Shown: piece after piece, positions 37,700 through 47,700 of the stretch
Position numbering within the stretch: the first letter of the stretch is position 1
Layout: each line of letters begins with the position of its first letter
Assembly (NCBI RefSeq): GCF_902167145.1
Contig: NC_050097.1
Span: 45,368,095 to 45,432,094 of the forward strand
Direction: 5' to 3'
From: Zea mays
Taxonomy: Eukaryota; Streptophyta; Magnoliopsida; Poales; Poaceae
DNA length: 64,000 bases
The notes under the pieces: generated by a model
The model's database searches: none
Told to the model about the DNA's origin: nothing
The model's input: the letters and a program-made list of their open reading frames with translations, nothing else
Made by a program: the position numbers and the translations under genes

Positions 37700-37930
37700 T
37701 TTGCACTTGAGATTCAGTTGTTACCACCCTTGCTACTATCTCCAAATATGATTTATACATCCATTATCGAACACCCAGCTTGATCCATTTAAGGAGTGAT
37801 CCTGCAAAACAAATTTAAGCTTCGTATTTTGGTACCCAATTTGAATTGGGTCCTTTGAGATTAGTAGTAAGAGCCTTGGGTACCCACACATTTCTTATTG
37901 TGGCCTTTCTCTTTGTGTAGGCACCCAAAT
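37700..37930 (-). pseudogene. Degenerate second copy of gag end and protease start
   Basis: On the minus strand it reads a WVPKAL...GPNSNWVPK-like gag terminus, a stop, then TTAAATTTGTTTTGCAGG. A protease-start-like GSSWVFDNGCINH follows, where an active copy has DSGC, and then a stop. It lies about 2.3 kb downstream of the intact gag stop of the same element. It therefore looks like an internal duplication or a relic of an ancestral pol start. Confidence 0.7.
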
Positions 37931-39154
37931 ATACTTGACAACCATCTTACATGGTTTCAAGTCAATATTTAATCACACAGATAAAAGCTAGAGTTAAGAA
38001 TAGGAGCCTTTTCTCCTTTTCTTGATACATCATTGTGTTGCCTTCTTGATGATGAACCTAGCTTGACCTTGGGTGCACCTAGCTTATCATGGTTAGTCGC
38101 ACAAGCATTCATATCATGAAGACAAGTTATGCATGGAATTTACAACTTAGTGATCCAATTCAATGTGAAGCATATGGATACCGATTGAAGTAGATTTCTA
38201 AGATATCAAAATATGGGTTTCCAAAATTTAAAGAGTATGGATCACTAATTGTACCTTTTAAAGTTTAAAAATCATATCCATGTTAGTGCATAAGTATGAG
38301 ATGAATATCAACAAAAAGGTTCTTATGCATTTTTAGATTTAACTATAAGGAAATTTTAAACTGCATCAAGAGTAGCTATTTAGAAAACAAAGATTACAAT
38401 CCATATGAATGAGATACAAATTTACCATTTTGGATTGTCTTAGTATAGCTTACTCAAGTAAAACTTATTCTCTATGACACAAGATATATAATGTTCTCCC
38501 ACTAGATATGTGCATCAAGTATTTGAATGACTTGCCACATGCACTTTCAATTTAGTTAAGAGTCTCATGAGGAGTATATTACATATCATGGTCAAGGCAT
38601 GACAAATTTGCAATGAATTAACTTATGCCTAAGAGTACTTACCACCAAATAGAATGTACCATTTTTTATACCAATTTGACAGATCTTACTATCTGTGGTG
38701 GTGTCACCTTAGTATTCTTCTTTTCATCATTTGTGGAGACTTCCTTCTTTGTTATCTCTTTTCTTTTTAAAACTAGTCGATAAAACACTTTGAAAAGAGG
38801 TATTAGTAGTACAAGGAAGTATTTAATGAATGATGATAACTATATATGAATGGCAAACAAATCATCATTTATGAGGCATAAAGGCATAAATTAAATTCCT
38901 TTTAAATTAATGCACATGGATGAGTGAATTAATAATATGCACCAATTTACAAATTTAAGCCAAAAAGAATTTAACTTTCATATTGACATTTTTTTTCTTC
39001 ATAAAATAGATTATTACCAATTGAAAGAATGCCACTTGAAAGGAACTATTATTGGTCACATACCAAATGAAACAGTAAAAGTCTGCAAAAATAAAGCTGA
39101 AAAGGTGTTGATGCAGACTGAAAAAGGCGTCTGAAAAAGGGCTGACGTAGTCTG

Positions 39155-39345
39155 AAAAAATGGTCAGACTGGCCGGTCAAACTGTGCCAGACCGGTTCAA
39201 CCGGTCCTGGACACCGGTTCAACCGGTTTCAGCCAGGGGGGGTTTCCTAGTGAATACCAGCCGAACTGAAGTTCAACTCAGAAGTTCAGCTGGTCTCCCC
39301 AGCTGAGCTAGAAAGTTCAGCTGGTCAGACCAGTTGAGCTTGGAA
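39155..39345. repeat. Internal palindrome cluster resembling the LTR arrays
   Basis: It holds two near-perfect ACCGGTTCAACCGGT palindromes (about 39190-39230), then AAGTTCAGCTGG / CCAGCTGAGC / CAGTTGAGC half sites (about 39255-39345). The same motif vocabulary occurs in the LTRs of this element, but the sequence is not a copy of the LTR segment. Confidence 0.75.
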
Positions 39346-40090
39346 TGAAAATTTTAAAATAATTTTCCACAATAAACCTCATTTCAAATTTTAAAATGTA
39401 CACATAGATTGAATGACACACTCTATTTTAGAAACACATTCTCATGTTGTGAAACTACATAATTCACTTAGATAAAAACATTAGTCTCACAACTCTAGTC
39501 ATATAGAGAATTCCCCTTTTGGTAAGTGCTTTAAGAATTTGAATTTCTTACTTAGCACTCTATTCATTTAAGAACATGAGATAACCCTCTTTATGTCTAG
39601 GTCATGGCAATAATATGATGATTAACTTGAAATATGCCACAAGATACATACAATCAATTTAAAGCATGTATATTGTCACGATATAAAAATATGAACTTGC
39701 AATCTACCATATAATTAGATCCTTTCCAAAGCAAGGTAAAATCTTTTAAGTTCATTCTCAAGTGCTTCATTTTTCCTATGTGGCTACAAAATACACAAAG
39801 GAATATACCAATTAAAAGCAATGTGCACTTAAGAATTAATTGTTACCATCCTTTGGATATCACTTGGTTGTAGGCCTTTTGCTTGATTCCCACAAAGGTT
39901 AATCCTTATTCCCTACAACACAAGTTCTTGCTAGAGATGAATATGAAGTTAGTGATATAACAACACAATTCATCTTTGGGTCAATCTTAAAGGATATACA
40001 ATGTAAGATTGATAGCTTGAGATAAGAATTGAGTTAAACCGCTCAAGCACCCCAAAGCTTCATATCATCTGTGGGTACCTGCAAAACTTA

Positions 40091-41662
40091 TTAAGTACAT
40101 TTTGGTACCCATTTTTGGATGGGTCCACCAAGGTTAGCTAGCAAGTACTTAGGCACCCAAATGGCCTTTGTGCTAGTTTTAGGTGAACTAATTACCTTTC
40201 TAGCACAAATGTCATTTTTGGGTCTCCTAAGCGAATATGAATGAATTGACATGGTAGGCTTAGGATACTTACTCATGGGACAATCCTTGCATAGGTGTCC
40301 CTTTCTTCGGCAAGTGTAGCAAATCTGATTTTTAATTTTGCAAGACTCCTTCTTGCCTTGCTTCTTGTTTGCTACATGGTTAGTGAGCCTCTTTCTTTCT
40401 AAAGTTAAGCCACTATCTTTTATGTAGGGACATGACTTAATCTCATGTCCCTTCTCATGACATTGATAACACTTTCTAGTGCATCTTCTCTTATTTGGAA
40501 GAGTGGCTTGTTTGTTACCTTGTGTGGAGCATGTGGAGACGTGGTTGAGGCACTTGTCATGAGCTTTGGATTTCTTATCTTGATGTTTGCTCATGACTTT
40601 CTTGGAAAGCTTGGTATTCTTTTGAAGGGGTTTTGTGCATGCTACGGTTGTCCCCTTCTCAAGCTTTTTCACCATATTATCACGGTTATCTTGAGAAGGT
40701 TGAGCATGACACTTTCCCTTCAAACGAGTTAAGCTCCTTCTTAGCATTCCAACTTCTTCCTTGAGCTCTTTATTTTCTTGTGTGATAGAAATATCACTAA
40801 TTCCTGAAATTTCTAGCTCAATGGAAGATTGGCTTTCTTGAGAGCAACATTTGTTAGCACATGATAATATAGTTTCTACTTGAGTACATGTGCATATGTG
40901 AGGTTGATATGATTTCAAATTAGTTAACACAACCTCATGAGCCATTTCTAACATGATATGTGAATCCATCAATTTATTATGAGAGCACACAAGCATATCA
41001 TGTTTTTCTTGTAAAGCTAGATTTTCAATATTTAGCTTTTCTATTGTGTTCTTGAGCATATCATTTTTACTTTCTAATTGAGCAATATATGATGAATGAT
41101 TAACAACTTTAATTTGCTCAATTGAAATGTCTTCATACCTTTGGACCAAATCATCATGAGAGCACTTTAGCTTCTCATGCTCTTTGGTCAACTTCTCTAA
41201 GTCTTCGATTTTTCTGATGAGGAAGTCTTCTTGCTTATGAAGCATTTCTTTTTGTTCTTCCGCTCTTTTCATGAGTTTGAGCAAGCTCATCCGATGTTTC
41301 TTGCTTAGCTGAGCGAAGAATTGTTGAAGATCATCCTCATCTTCACTATCACTTTCTTGCTCCTCCTCATCCTCACTTTCGCTTTCACTGTCACTCCCAT
41401 TAGCAATAAAGCACATATGAGAAGTGGATTTGAAAGACGAACCTTGTGAAGAGGTGGATTCGTCGTTTGGTCTCCATCGATCATTTTCTTCTTCAACTTT
41501 GTTCTTCGCCTCATCTTCCTTCATTTTGAGGAACATCCTTTCGGCGATTCTCATGGCAAGATCTATTGCCCTAGGATCAACATCTGCACCAAAAGATAAA
41601 GTCGAGGCAACCTCAACTTTTTCAAGCTTAGAAGCACTTTCGTTTCTTAGTCCCCCCGACAT
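40091..41662 (-). CDS. gag: Gag-like protein with two CCHC zinc knuckles, no capsid domain (523 aa)
   Basis: An intact ORF starting about 40 nt downstream of the primer site (ATG at 41662). The N-terminal 70 residues (PRAIDLAMRIAERMFLKMKE) do not resemble the UBN2 capsid domain seen in the gag at the window start. Then come a Ser-rich linker, a very acidic Ser/Glu/Asp tract (about 90-115), a long heptad-rich coiled coil (about 115-330), a Lys-rich stretch, and zinc knuckles CYQCHEKGHEIKSC (about 396-410) and CYTCRRKGHLCKDC (about 446-460). It ends in two WVPK motifs, like other Sirevirus Gags. The likely role is RNA binding or packaging within particles made with a partner's Gag; that is inference. 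The frame is clean, unlike the other coding relics around it. No pol follows. Confidence 0.88.
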   Translation of the reverse strand: MSGGLRNESASKLEKVEVASTLSFGADVDPRAIDLAMRIAERMFLKMKEDEAKNKVEEENDRWRPNDESTSSQGSSFKSTSHMCFIANGSDSESESEDEEEQESDSEDEDDLQQFFAQLSKKHRMSLLKLMKRAEEQKEMLHKQEDFLIRKIEDLEKLTKEHEKLKCSHDDLVQRYEDISIEQIKVVNHSSYIAQLESKNDMLKNTIEKLNIENLALQEKHDMLVCSHNKLMDSHIMLEMAHEVVLTNLKSYQPHICTCTQVETILSCANKCCSQESQSSIELEISGISDISITQENKELKEEVGMLRRSLTRLKGKCHAQPSQDNRDNMVKKLEKGTTVACTKPLQKNTKLSKKVMSKHQDKKSKAHDKCLNHVSTCSTQGNKQATLPNKRRCTRKCYQCHEKGHEIKSCPYIKDSGLTLERKRLTNHVANKKQGKKESCKIKNQICYTCRRKGHLCKDCPMSKYPKPTMSIHSYSLRRPKNDICARKVISSPKTSTKAIWVPKYLLANLGGPIQKWVPKCT

Positions 41663-41702
41663 GATCTTTTCCTCACGCGGTTAAGCGTTAGAACGAGGAT
41701 TA

Positions 41703-41715
41703 GGCTCTGATACCA
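41703..41715 (-). other. Primer binding site of the gag-only element
   Basis: On the minus strand TGGTATCAGAGCC lies two bases after the 5' LTR and is complementary to the initiator tRNA-Met end. It fixes the element's orientation. Confidence 0.9.
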
Positions 41716-42459
41716 ATTGAAAGTTGCCTAGAGGGGGGGTGAATAGGCAAGTTAAAACTTTTTCAACAAAAACTAGAAGCAAACTGGGTAAAACTAAATT
41801 GATCTCGAAATTCACCCAGTTAACTTTGGAAATGAGATGTTCTAAATGATTCACAGGGTTCAAAGTAGTAGATCTGAGAAGGGCACTTCTCAAAATCCAC
41901 ACACCAAAAAGATATAAACAATCTTCCACGGAATGGTGAGAGAACGAAGAACATGAACAAACACAATGAACAAGAACACAAGAGACACAAGATTTATCCC
42001 GAGGTTCGGTCACACCACAAAAGGTGCCCTACTTCCTCGTTGAGGCGCCCACAAAGAGCCGGGTCTCTTTCAACCCTAATCCTCCCTTTGCCAACCACAA
42101 AGGTCAAGCCCACACAATAATCTTTGCTCAAACGAGCGAGTAATACAAACTTTCTTGTGGTCTTCCACAAGATTTGGAGACTCACAAGAGACACCTAGTC
42201 GTCTAGGAGCTAGAAGCTCCAAGAGTAATGAATCCACAAAGAACTCGATGTAGTACCAAAGCTCGAATGAAGAAGAAGAGCAAGAGAGATTTAGAGATGA
42301 AGCACAAAACCGCAGCTCTCAAGCTCACTCAAAGATTCCTCTCCAAAGATTTGAAATGGGAGAGGCAAGAGATGTGTGTGAGGGAGAGGGAGGTGTTTCT
42401 TGGGTTAGAAATGGAGTTCAAATCGTGCTCACTACTTTAGGGAGAGAGGTAGGAGGTAG

Positions 42460-42467
42460 TATATATA
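42460..42467 (-). promoter_or_regulatory. LTR TATA box of the gag-only element
   Basis: TATATATA lies downstream (in element sense) of the CAGCTG array, within CACCTATATATACTACC. The same motif is in the other LTR at 32871. It is the likely core promoter for gag transcription. Confidence 0.6.
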
Positions 42468-42863
42468 GGTGGAGCTCAAAACTAGCCGTTGGGCAGATTT
42501 TTCTGTTTGAGGGCGGTTGAACCTCCCCCCAGGGCGGTTGAGCCTCCCCTGGCAGGCCTGGCAGCCTGTCTGCCAGTCTGACTGGCAGACTGACGCGCAG
42601 ACTGACCGCATACTGGTCAAAGTTGACCAAAACCAGTTGAACCGCCCAGGGGGGCGGTTGAACCGCCCCTGACACTTCTGGCGACCTGTTTGCCAGTCTG
42701 ACTGGCAGACTGTTGGTCAGAGGTCAGAGGGGTCAGAGACCAGCTGAACTGCCCCTCAGGACCAGTTCAACCGGTCTTGACCAGAGAGTTTAGGAGAGAA
42801 AACCCCAGCTCAACTGCCCAGAGGCAAGTTCAGCTGGTGTATGGTCAAAGAGGTTCACAGCTG

Positions 42864-43099
42864 AAGTTGAGTTCAGCTGAAGTTCAGCCCAGCTGAAAAG
42901 CTCAGCTGCAGCTGAAGAAGCTCAACTCAGCTGAAGTTCAGCTCAGCTGAAAAGCTCAGCTGTAGCTGAAGAAGCTCAGCTCAGCTGAAGTCCAGCTCAG
43001 CTGAAAAGCTCAGCTGCAGCTGAAGGAGCTCAGCTCAGCTGAAGTCCAGCTCAGCTGAAAAGCTCAGCTGCAGCTGAACAAGTTCAGCTGCTTTTCAGC
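42864..43099. repeat. 54-nt tandem array in the LTR (right copy)
   Basis: Identical copy of the left array in the promoter-proximal LTR, with units at 42918-42971, 42972-43025 and 43026-43079. It lies upstream of the TATA box in the element's sense. Confidence 0.9.
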
Positions 43100-44109
43100 A
43101 AGAACACTCTAGGTTTCTCAAACCTAACCATGGTCAACCATAGAACGATAAAGAGATTTTTGCTTTTCATAAATAGCTTTTGAATAGAGAGGTTTGAGCT
43201 TTGGCAAACACCAACCTTCTTTTTGGATCCCCCTTTATAGTACGACGATTCCTATACTCAAGTTAAATAAAATAAAATGAAGTAAACTCCTTGAGTCATT
43301 GGTGTCTCATGTGTGATTTCTCCATGGCATTGCTTCATAAGGATCACAAACATCTTTGTCTCACCTTTTGAAGCAAACTCAAATCAAACCCTGTGACTTG
43401 TACCATATCACCTTATATGAGTTCAAATCATGGCTTCAAGTCACCTTACTGATGCATCAACATGTTGTAACTCTTCATAGCTGATTAGTTCATCGACTTA
43501 GTGCAAGTACTCTCTTCTTCACCTTAGCCATGGTACCTCGGTCTACAAGCCGTCACTTGGCCTTCACCTTCGCTTAGTTCCTCGAAGCCCTTTCCTTGCT
43601 ATCTTCACCCTATCAAGCCATTCTTGAGTCACATCCTATTGAGCATCCATTAAGAGAATCATTTCTTCAATATTGTGAACCTTGCTTGAATGTCTTCTAG
43701 ATATAACTATTAAGATTAATCAAGCTTTAGTTTGATTCTCATATATTCATATATGGACTAATAGTAATATGGTCAAGCCAATTCACGATTCCTCATATCT
43801 TATTCACTTTGGCTTGACCAATCCTCTTAATCACTTCAACCTCTATTATGATCATATTTATGCATAGTGATTTCTCAGGACTTGTCCATATATTCAAACC
43901 AATATAGAGACCATATTATATCCATTTGCATTGTCTCACTGGTTATTTCACCTTGTGTTGAACCTTGTTCACTGATCATTATACACTATTCAAGTATGTT
44001 CATCATACTGAATTTCCTGTTCAACACTTAGCAAACTTGTTAGACCTTTAAATGTGTTGTTATCCAAATCACCAAAACTCACAAAAGGGATGAATGCACT
44101 TTCAGCGAT

Positions 44110-45955
44110 CTAATCTGAGCCACCCACTTAGGATCAGACGACTGTCATGTGAAGTTACCCCTTCACGGCGCAGGTTTTGCAAAAGAACCCTTACAGTTTT
44201 AGAAATCAACCCACCGTTCTGGCGCTGGTACTCTGTGTCTTGGGAATTCTTGCGCAGAAGACCCTGTCTTTTCCAGCATTTGACGCCCAGTCCAGAGACA
44301 TAGGAAATTGAATAAATTAATACAGAAAATGCTTTTCTAGTATAAAAATAATTATAGATCTTGTTTAATTCCTAGAAAATTCATACTAACTCCTTTTTAG
44401 TCCATTCCAATTCCTATAATTTTATTATATTATTGTTTATCATCTAATGTCTCTGTTTTGATATGAAAACAATAATAAAATTGATCTTCCAAATAATTTC
44501 ATATCAAACACATAAAACCTTCAGAAATTCATAACTCACAATCCATAACTCCGATTTTAGTGGTTTTTGTTCCCACGATCTCGTAGCAACGCGTAGAATA
44601 TTATTATTCAGTTTGTACTTATGGTTGGTGTGATGTTGATTTTATCTATACCATGTTTGCTTGCATTGCTACGACTAGCGCGAGGACACGTGTCATCTGA
44701 AAAGCAGTTGGTACCTGGAATCTCAAGTGCCAGGCAAGTTGTGCCCTTGATTCACTTTTGTTACCTAATAATGTTCTTTATAATCATTTACCATGCATAG
44801 GTTTAATTTTGATGGGACCCAATAGGTCACCCTAAATTGTTTATCTCATTACCTTGTTTGCCCCTGAATCACATGGGTAGTTTTTGCTATTGCTTTATAT
44901 GGTTTTGGGATAATCATTTATTATATCCATGTTCCAGTTATTATGTTATTTTATTTATGTTCATGACAAGATTATTATATTATTGTTAATTGGAACATGG
45001 AGCTTAACTTGAGAAACACGTGCCACCACAAGGGAGGAATGGGACCCCTTGGCTGACTAATTAGGAAAGCTAGTGGAAGACTACCTTACCCGAAAGGGGC
45101 AAGGGCAGTAGGGGAGTTGCATGCAAGGAGGTTCTCGGGTTGATTTGCTGCGATGGCGGTCAGACGGGGGATTCTTGCAAGTGCTCTTCCCATAAACTGT
45201 AGCGGGTTTTCGGAAGCTAGTGGAACTTTGTAAAGACCTCGTAGTGGATCCCTAGCCATTCATCTTGGTAGTGTCTAAGGGCCTAGCTAACCCTGGCGAC
45301 ATGGGAAACACGACTTGTGGGTAAAGGGTACAACCTCTGGAGAGTGTAAAACTGGTATACTAGCCGAGCTCACAGTCATGAGCGGCTCAGGACTCTCCGA
45401 TGATTAAACTATGAAACCTAAACTCAATTTGTCATTTGCATATGCATGGGATTATTTATTAATTTTGTTCTATTACTTTTATTTAAGGTTTGGTATTTAC
45501 TTACACTTAGTAATTGCTAATAAAATTTTGACCAACTTATTAAAAGCAATGCTCAGCTTTAACCCCTATTGTTGATAAGCCTTACACTTCATGAACTCCC
45601 ACCTTTGGTGAGTTTATGCCACATTATTCCTCACAACTTGTTGAGCGATGAACATGTGTGAGCTCACCCTTGCTGTCTCACACCCCCCACAGGAGAAGAA
45701 CAGGTGGTCCAAGAGGAGCCGCTTATCGAGGAGTTTAATCTGATCTAGGTGGCGTTTCTCAGTTGATATTGGCGTCGACGATCCTTAGTTCGTTTTATAT
45801 TTATCTTTTATTTTGTAATAAGACTTCCGCTATGTAATAAATACTCTGATTTTATTGTGACATTTATCTCTATACACTCTGTTATTATATATGTTGTCTT
45901 ATTTGGCGCATGTATGAGATGCACCCGGCTTTGTTCCTTAAAACCGGGTGTGACA
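44110..45955 (+). repeat. 3' LTR of the gypsy chromovirus, second part
   Basis: Resumes after the duplicated GCGAT (44105-44109) with CTAATCTGAGCCACCC, exactly where the 5' LTR continues near 24943, and runs to GGGTGTGACA. With the first part it makes 3679 bp against 3690 bp in the 5' LTR. Confidence 0.94.
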
Positions 45956-45960
45956 CAAAT

Positions 45961-46917
45961 AGGCCAAGAAAAACAAAAAAAACTTTTAGACTCAGCCCGA
46001 CTCTAAACTACGTCGTGTCTTTGTTGGACCGTGTCGGCCTAAGCCTAATCCATATATTTATCTATATAAAATTAAAATATTACAACCATATAAAGTTTAT
46101 AGCTTACTAAATGAAATATATTAAACAATCCTAGCATTATTTGACCATATAAAGTCCAAATATCATAACAATAAAGTCCGTAGCTTACTAAATTAAACAA
46201 TATATGTTTTATTGGGCTGTGCCGGTCCTAACACGACCTATTTGTGCGGGCCGTGTCGGCCCAACGCACTGGAATTTGAGGCATGATCTAGGCCTGTCTA
46301 TATTATTTTGTTTCGAGTCATACTTTGGATTTATGTTTTTGGGCCTTGCACCTATTGACACAAAAAATCTAGCCCAAAAATCTCCGGCCCTACTTGAGGG
46401 CATGGGGACATGGTCCTCGTCTACCAAATTTTGTTCAGGGAAGGGTGCTTTAGTATTGGTAGTTATCAACACGCTTCATTTCTTTCGTTTTCATTTTCAT
46501 ATGTTTTCTTTTCTGTCCAGTTGTGAAAAATCTACTTTTTCATGTGACCCGCAAATGAAAAGTATGCCTCATTTCTTAAAGTTATTCATCTATTTAAAAT
46601 ACAATAACTTTTTTTTATAAAAGATCTATTTTTGTTTCTGTTTGCACCATTGTACTCATTACAATAAGATCTACAAAAGTAGATCTATGTTGTTTCTGCT
46701 TTATAACAGTTTATATAAAATTTTGTATTTAATCGTATAAATTCGAAATATGGTAATATAAAGTTCCAAAATTTGTAGTTCAAAGTTTCAAGTTGCAAAG
46801 TTTCATTTTAGGTTTATAGAGCTTTGGATCCTGAGGCGGAATGTTTTGAAATGAGCTAGTATAATATTTTTGAAATTAGGTGCAGAGTTTTAAATGATAG
46901 GCTCACTGACCTCTAGG
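45961..46917. other. Older AT-rich repeat with GGCC-rich blocks, no gene
   Basis: It continues the sequence interrupted at 23100. CATATAAAGT and TTACTAAAT units recur (about 46080-46200). A GC-rich block GGGCCGTGTCGGCCC lies near 46244-46265, similar in style to 23050-23080. This may be a decayed DNA transposon; no ends were identified. Confidence 0.4.
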
Positions 46918-47466
46918 TATAGATGTCCAAACGGACCGGGCTTGCCGGGCGGCCCGAAACCTGGCACGAACCTGGCACGGCACGTAGTGAACCGGGCCCG
47001 TGCCGACCCTGCCCGGTCACCGGGCCATGCCTGGGCCGAAGGCGTGGCACGACGGGCTAGGCCCGTCCTAGCCCGATTTTATTTTTTTTCTATTTTTTCA
47101 TATAAATATATATTATACTTGAATATAGAGTATAAAACACAAGAAACATGTGTTTTTGTTGGTTATGTGAGTTTAAATAAATGTTTAGAGCTAATAAACA
47201 TGGTTTAAACCCTAAAAATGCATACTTTTAGGATATTTTTATCATTTAAAAGTCATATATTGTTATGGGCCCGTTGGGCCGGTCGGGCCATGGGCCGGGC
47301 ACGATTATTAACCTAGCGGGTTGTGCTTGGGCCTCGCTTGGGGCCCGTGGGCCGGCACGACACGACCCGCTAGCTAATCCGGACCGGGCCAGCACGGTCC
47401 TAATCCGTGCCAGGCCTAGCCATGCTCGGGCCAGGCCGGCACAGCCCACCCATTTGGACATCTATA
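46918..47466. mobile_element. hAT-type MITE, GC-rich (549 bp)
   Basis: The ends TATAGATGTCCAAA and TTTGGACATCTATA (one inner mismatch or less) are flanked by a perfect 8-bp duplication CCTCTAGG (46910-46917 and 47467-47474). Both flanks inside the ends are dense in GGGCCGG/CCGGCAC words, with an AT-rich centre. It has no coding capacity. Confidence 0.85.
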
Positions 47467-47660
47467 CCTCTAGGATCTAGCCGATTCCCATCTAGGACTC
47501 CACATTACGGTTTCTTTTTCTTGAACCAATGAATTGTGGTATAAGTATGTGTGGAATTTGTGGAAGCCTTGAACTTGATTTTGTGTGGAAGGCTTAGACA
47601 TCTTGTTATGGGTGCTATGCGAACGTAATAGTATGTATGTTTTGTGGACTTCATATTATA

Positions 47661-47700
47661 CTAGGTATGTGCCCGTGCGTTGCCACGGGAGTTAAAATTT
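47661..47700 (-). mobile_element. Helitron 3' terminus
   Basis: On the minus strand the end reads CCCGTGGCAACGCACGGG, then CACATAC, then CTAG and a T in the flank. The hairpin has a 6-bp stem (47672-47677 with 47684-47689) and a 6-nt loop, seven bases from CTAG (47661-47664). This is the classic Helitron 3' signature and matches the form common in grasses. The body should extend to higher coordinates; I could not fix the 5' TC end. Confidence 0.82.

Larger units (their letters stand above)
34530..40090 (-). other. 5.6-kb non-coding interior of the gag-only element
   Basis: No substantial ORF occurs on either strand. Recurrent modules are seen in plus reading: TTAGTCTCA, then 20-35 nt, then CTCCCCCTAAATGTGTGCAT or a decayed form (around 34605, 35764, 36436, 38494 and 39505). 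A second type reads TAAATTCCTTTAAACTAGTGCAC (around 37020, 37395 and 38895). Further CCCCCTTTG-type tracts lie at 34791-34866. The first module matches the non-coding tract downstream of pol in the Sirevirus at 60570-60650. A degenerate gag-pol junction copy is at about 37700-37930 and an LTR-like palindrome cluster at about 39155-39345. No RT, integrase or RNase H trace was found. Confidence 0.75.
32129..44104 (-). mobile_element. Complete non-autonomous Sirevirus-like element, gag-only (11,976 bp)
   Basis: It is flanked by GCGAT on both sides and inserted in the gypsy 3' LTR. Orientation is minus: a primer site abuts the right-hand LTR and a polypurine tract abuts the left-hand LTR. Both LTRs are 2387 bp, and I noticed no difference between them on reading, so insertion is recent. 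The LTR terminus CCTATTCACCCCCCTCTAGG...CTTTCA, the AAAAAGGGGGAGAT tract and the double WVPK gag end tie it to Sireviruses. The 7.2-kb interior has an intact 523-aa gag-like ORF and no recognisable integrase, RT or RNase H. It must therefore rely on enzymes from a related full-length element. I cannot name the family. Confidence 0.9.
41718..44104 (-). repeat. 5' LTR (minus) of the gag-only element, 2387 bp
   Basis: Same sequence and length as the 32129-34515 copy; every landmark is offset by 9589 bp. In the element's sense the palindrome and CAGCTG arrays precede the TATA box. The transcribed part would then run toward lower coordinates into gag. Confidence 0.93.
23101..45955 (+). mobile_element. 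Ty3/gypsy chromovirus (Tekay/Del-like), gag-deleted, 3' LTR split by a nested element
   Basis: Both LTRs begin TGTAA(C/T)ACCAAG and end GGGTGTGACA. The target duplication CAAAT is perfect at 23096-23100 and 45956-45960. The internal region is only about 3.5 kb: a primer site, a relic of the protease end, RT-RNase H, integrase with a chromodomain-like tail, and a PPT. Gag and most of protease are missing. LTRs near 3.7 kb and the chromodomain-like end point to the Tekay/Del clade. The 3' LTR is interrupted at 32129-44104. Confidence 0.93.

Noticed and set aside
36073..39134. Short ORFs of 60-70 codons in the gag-only element interior
   Set aside because: Their length is as expected by chance in AT-rich DNA, and they contain no motifs of RT, integrase, RNase H or envelope proteins.
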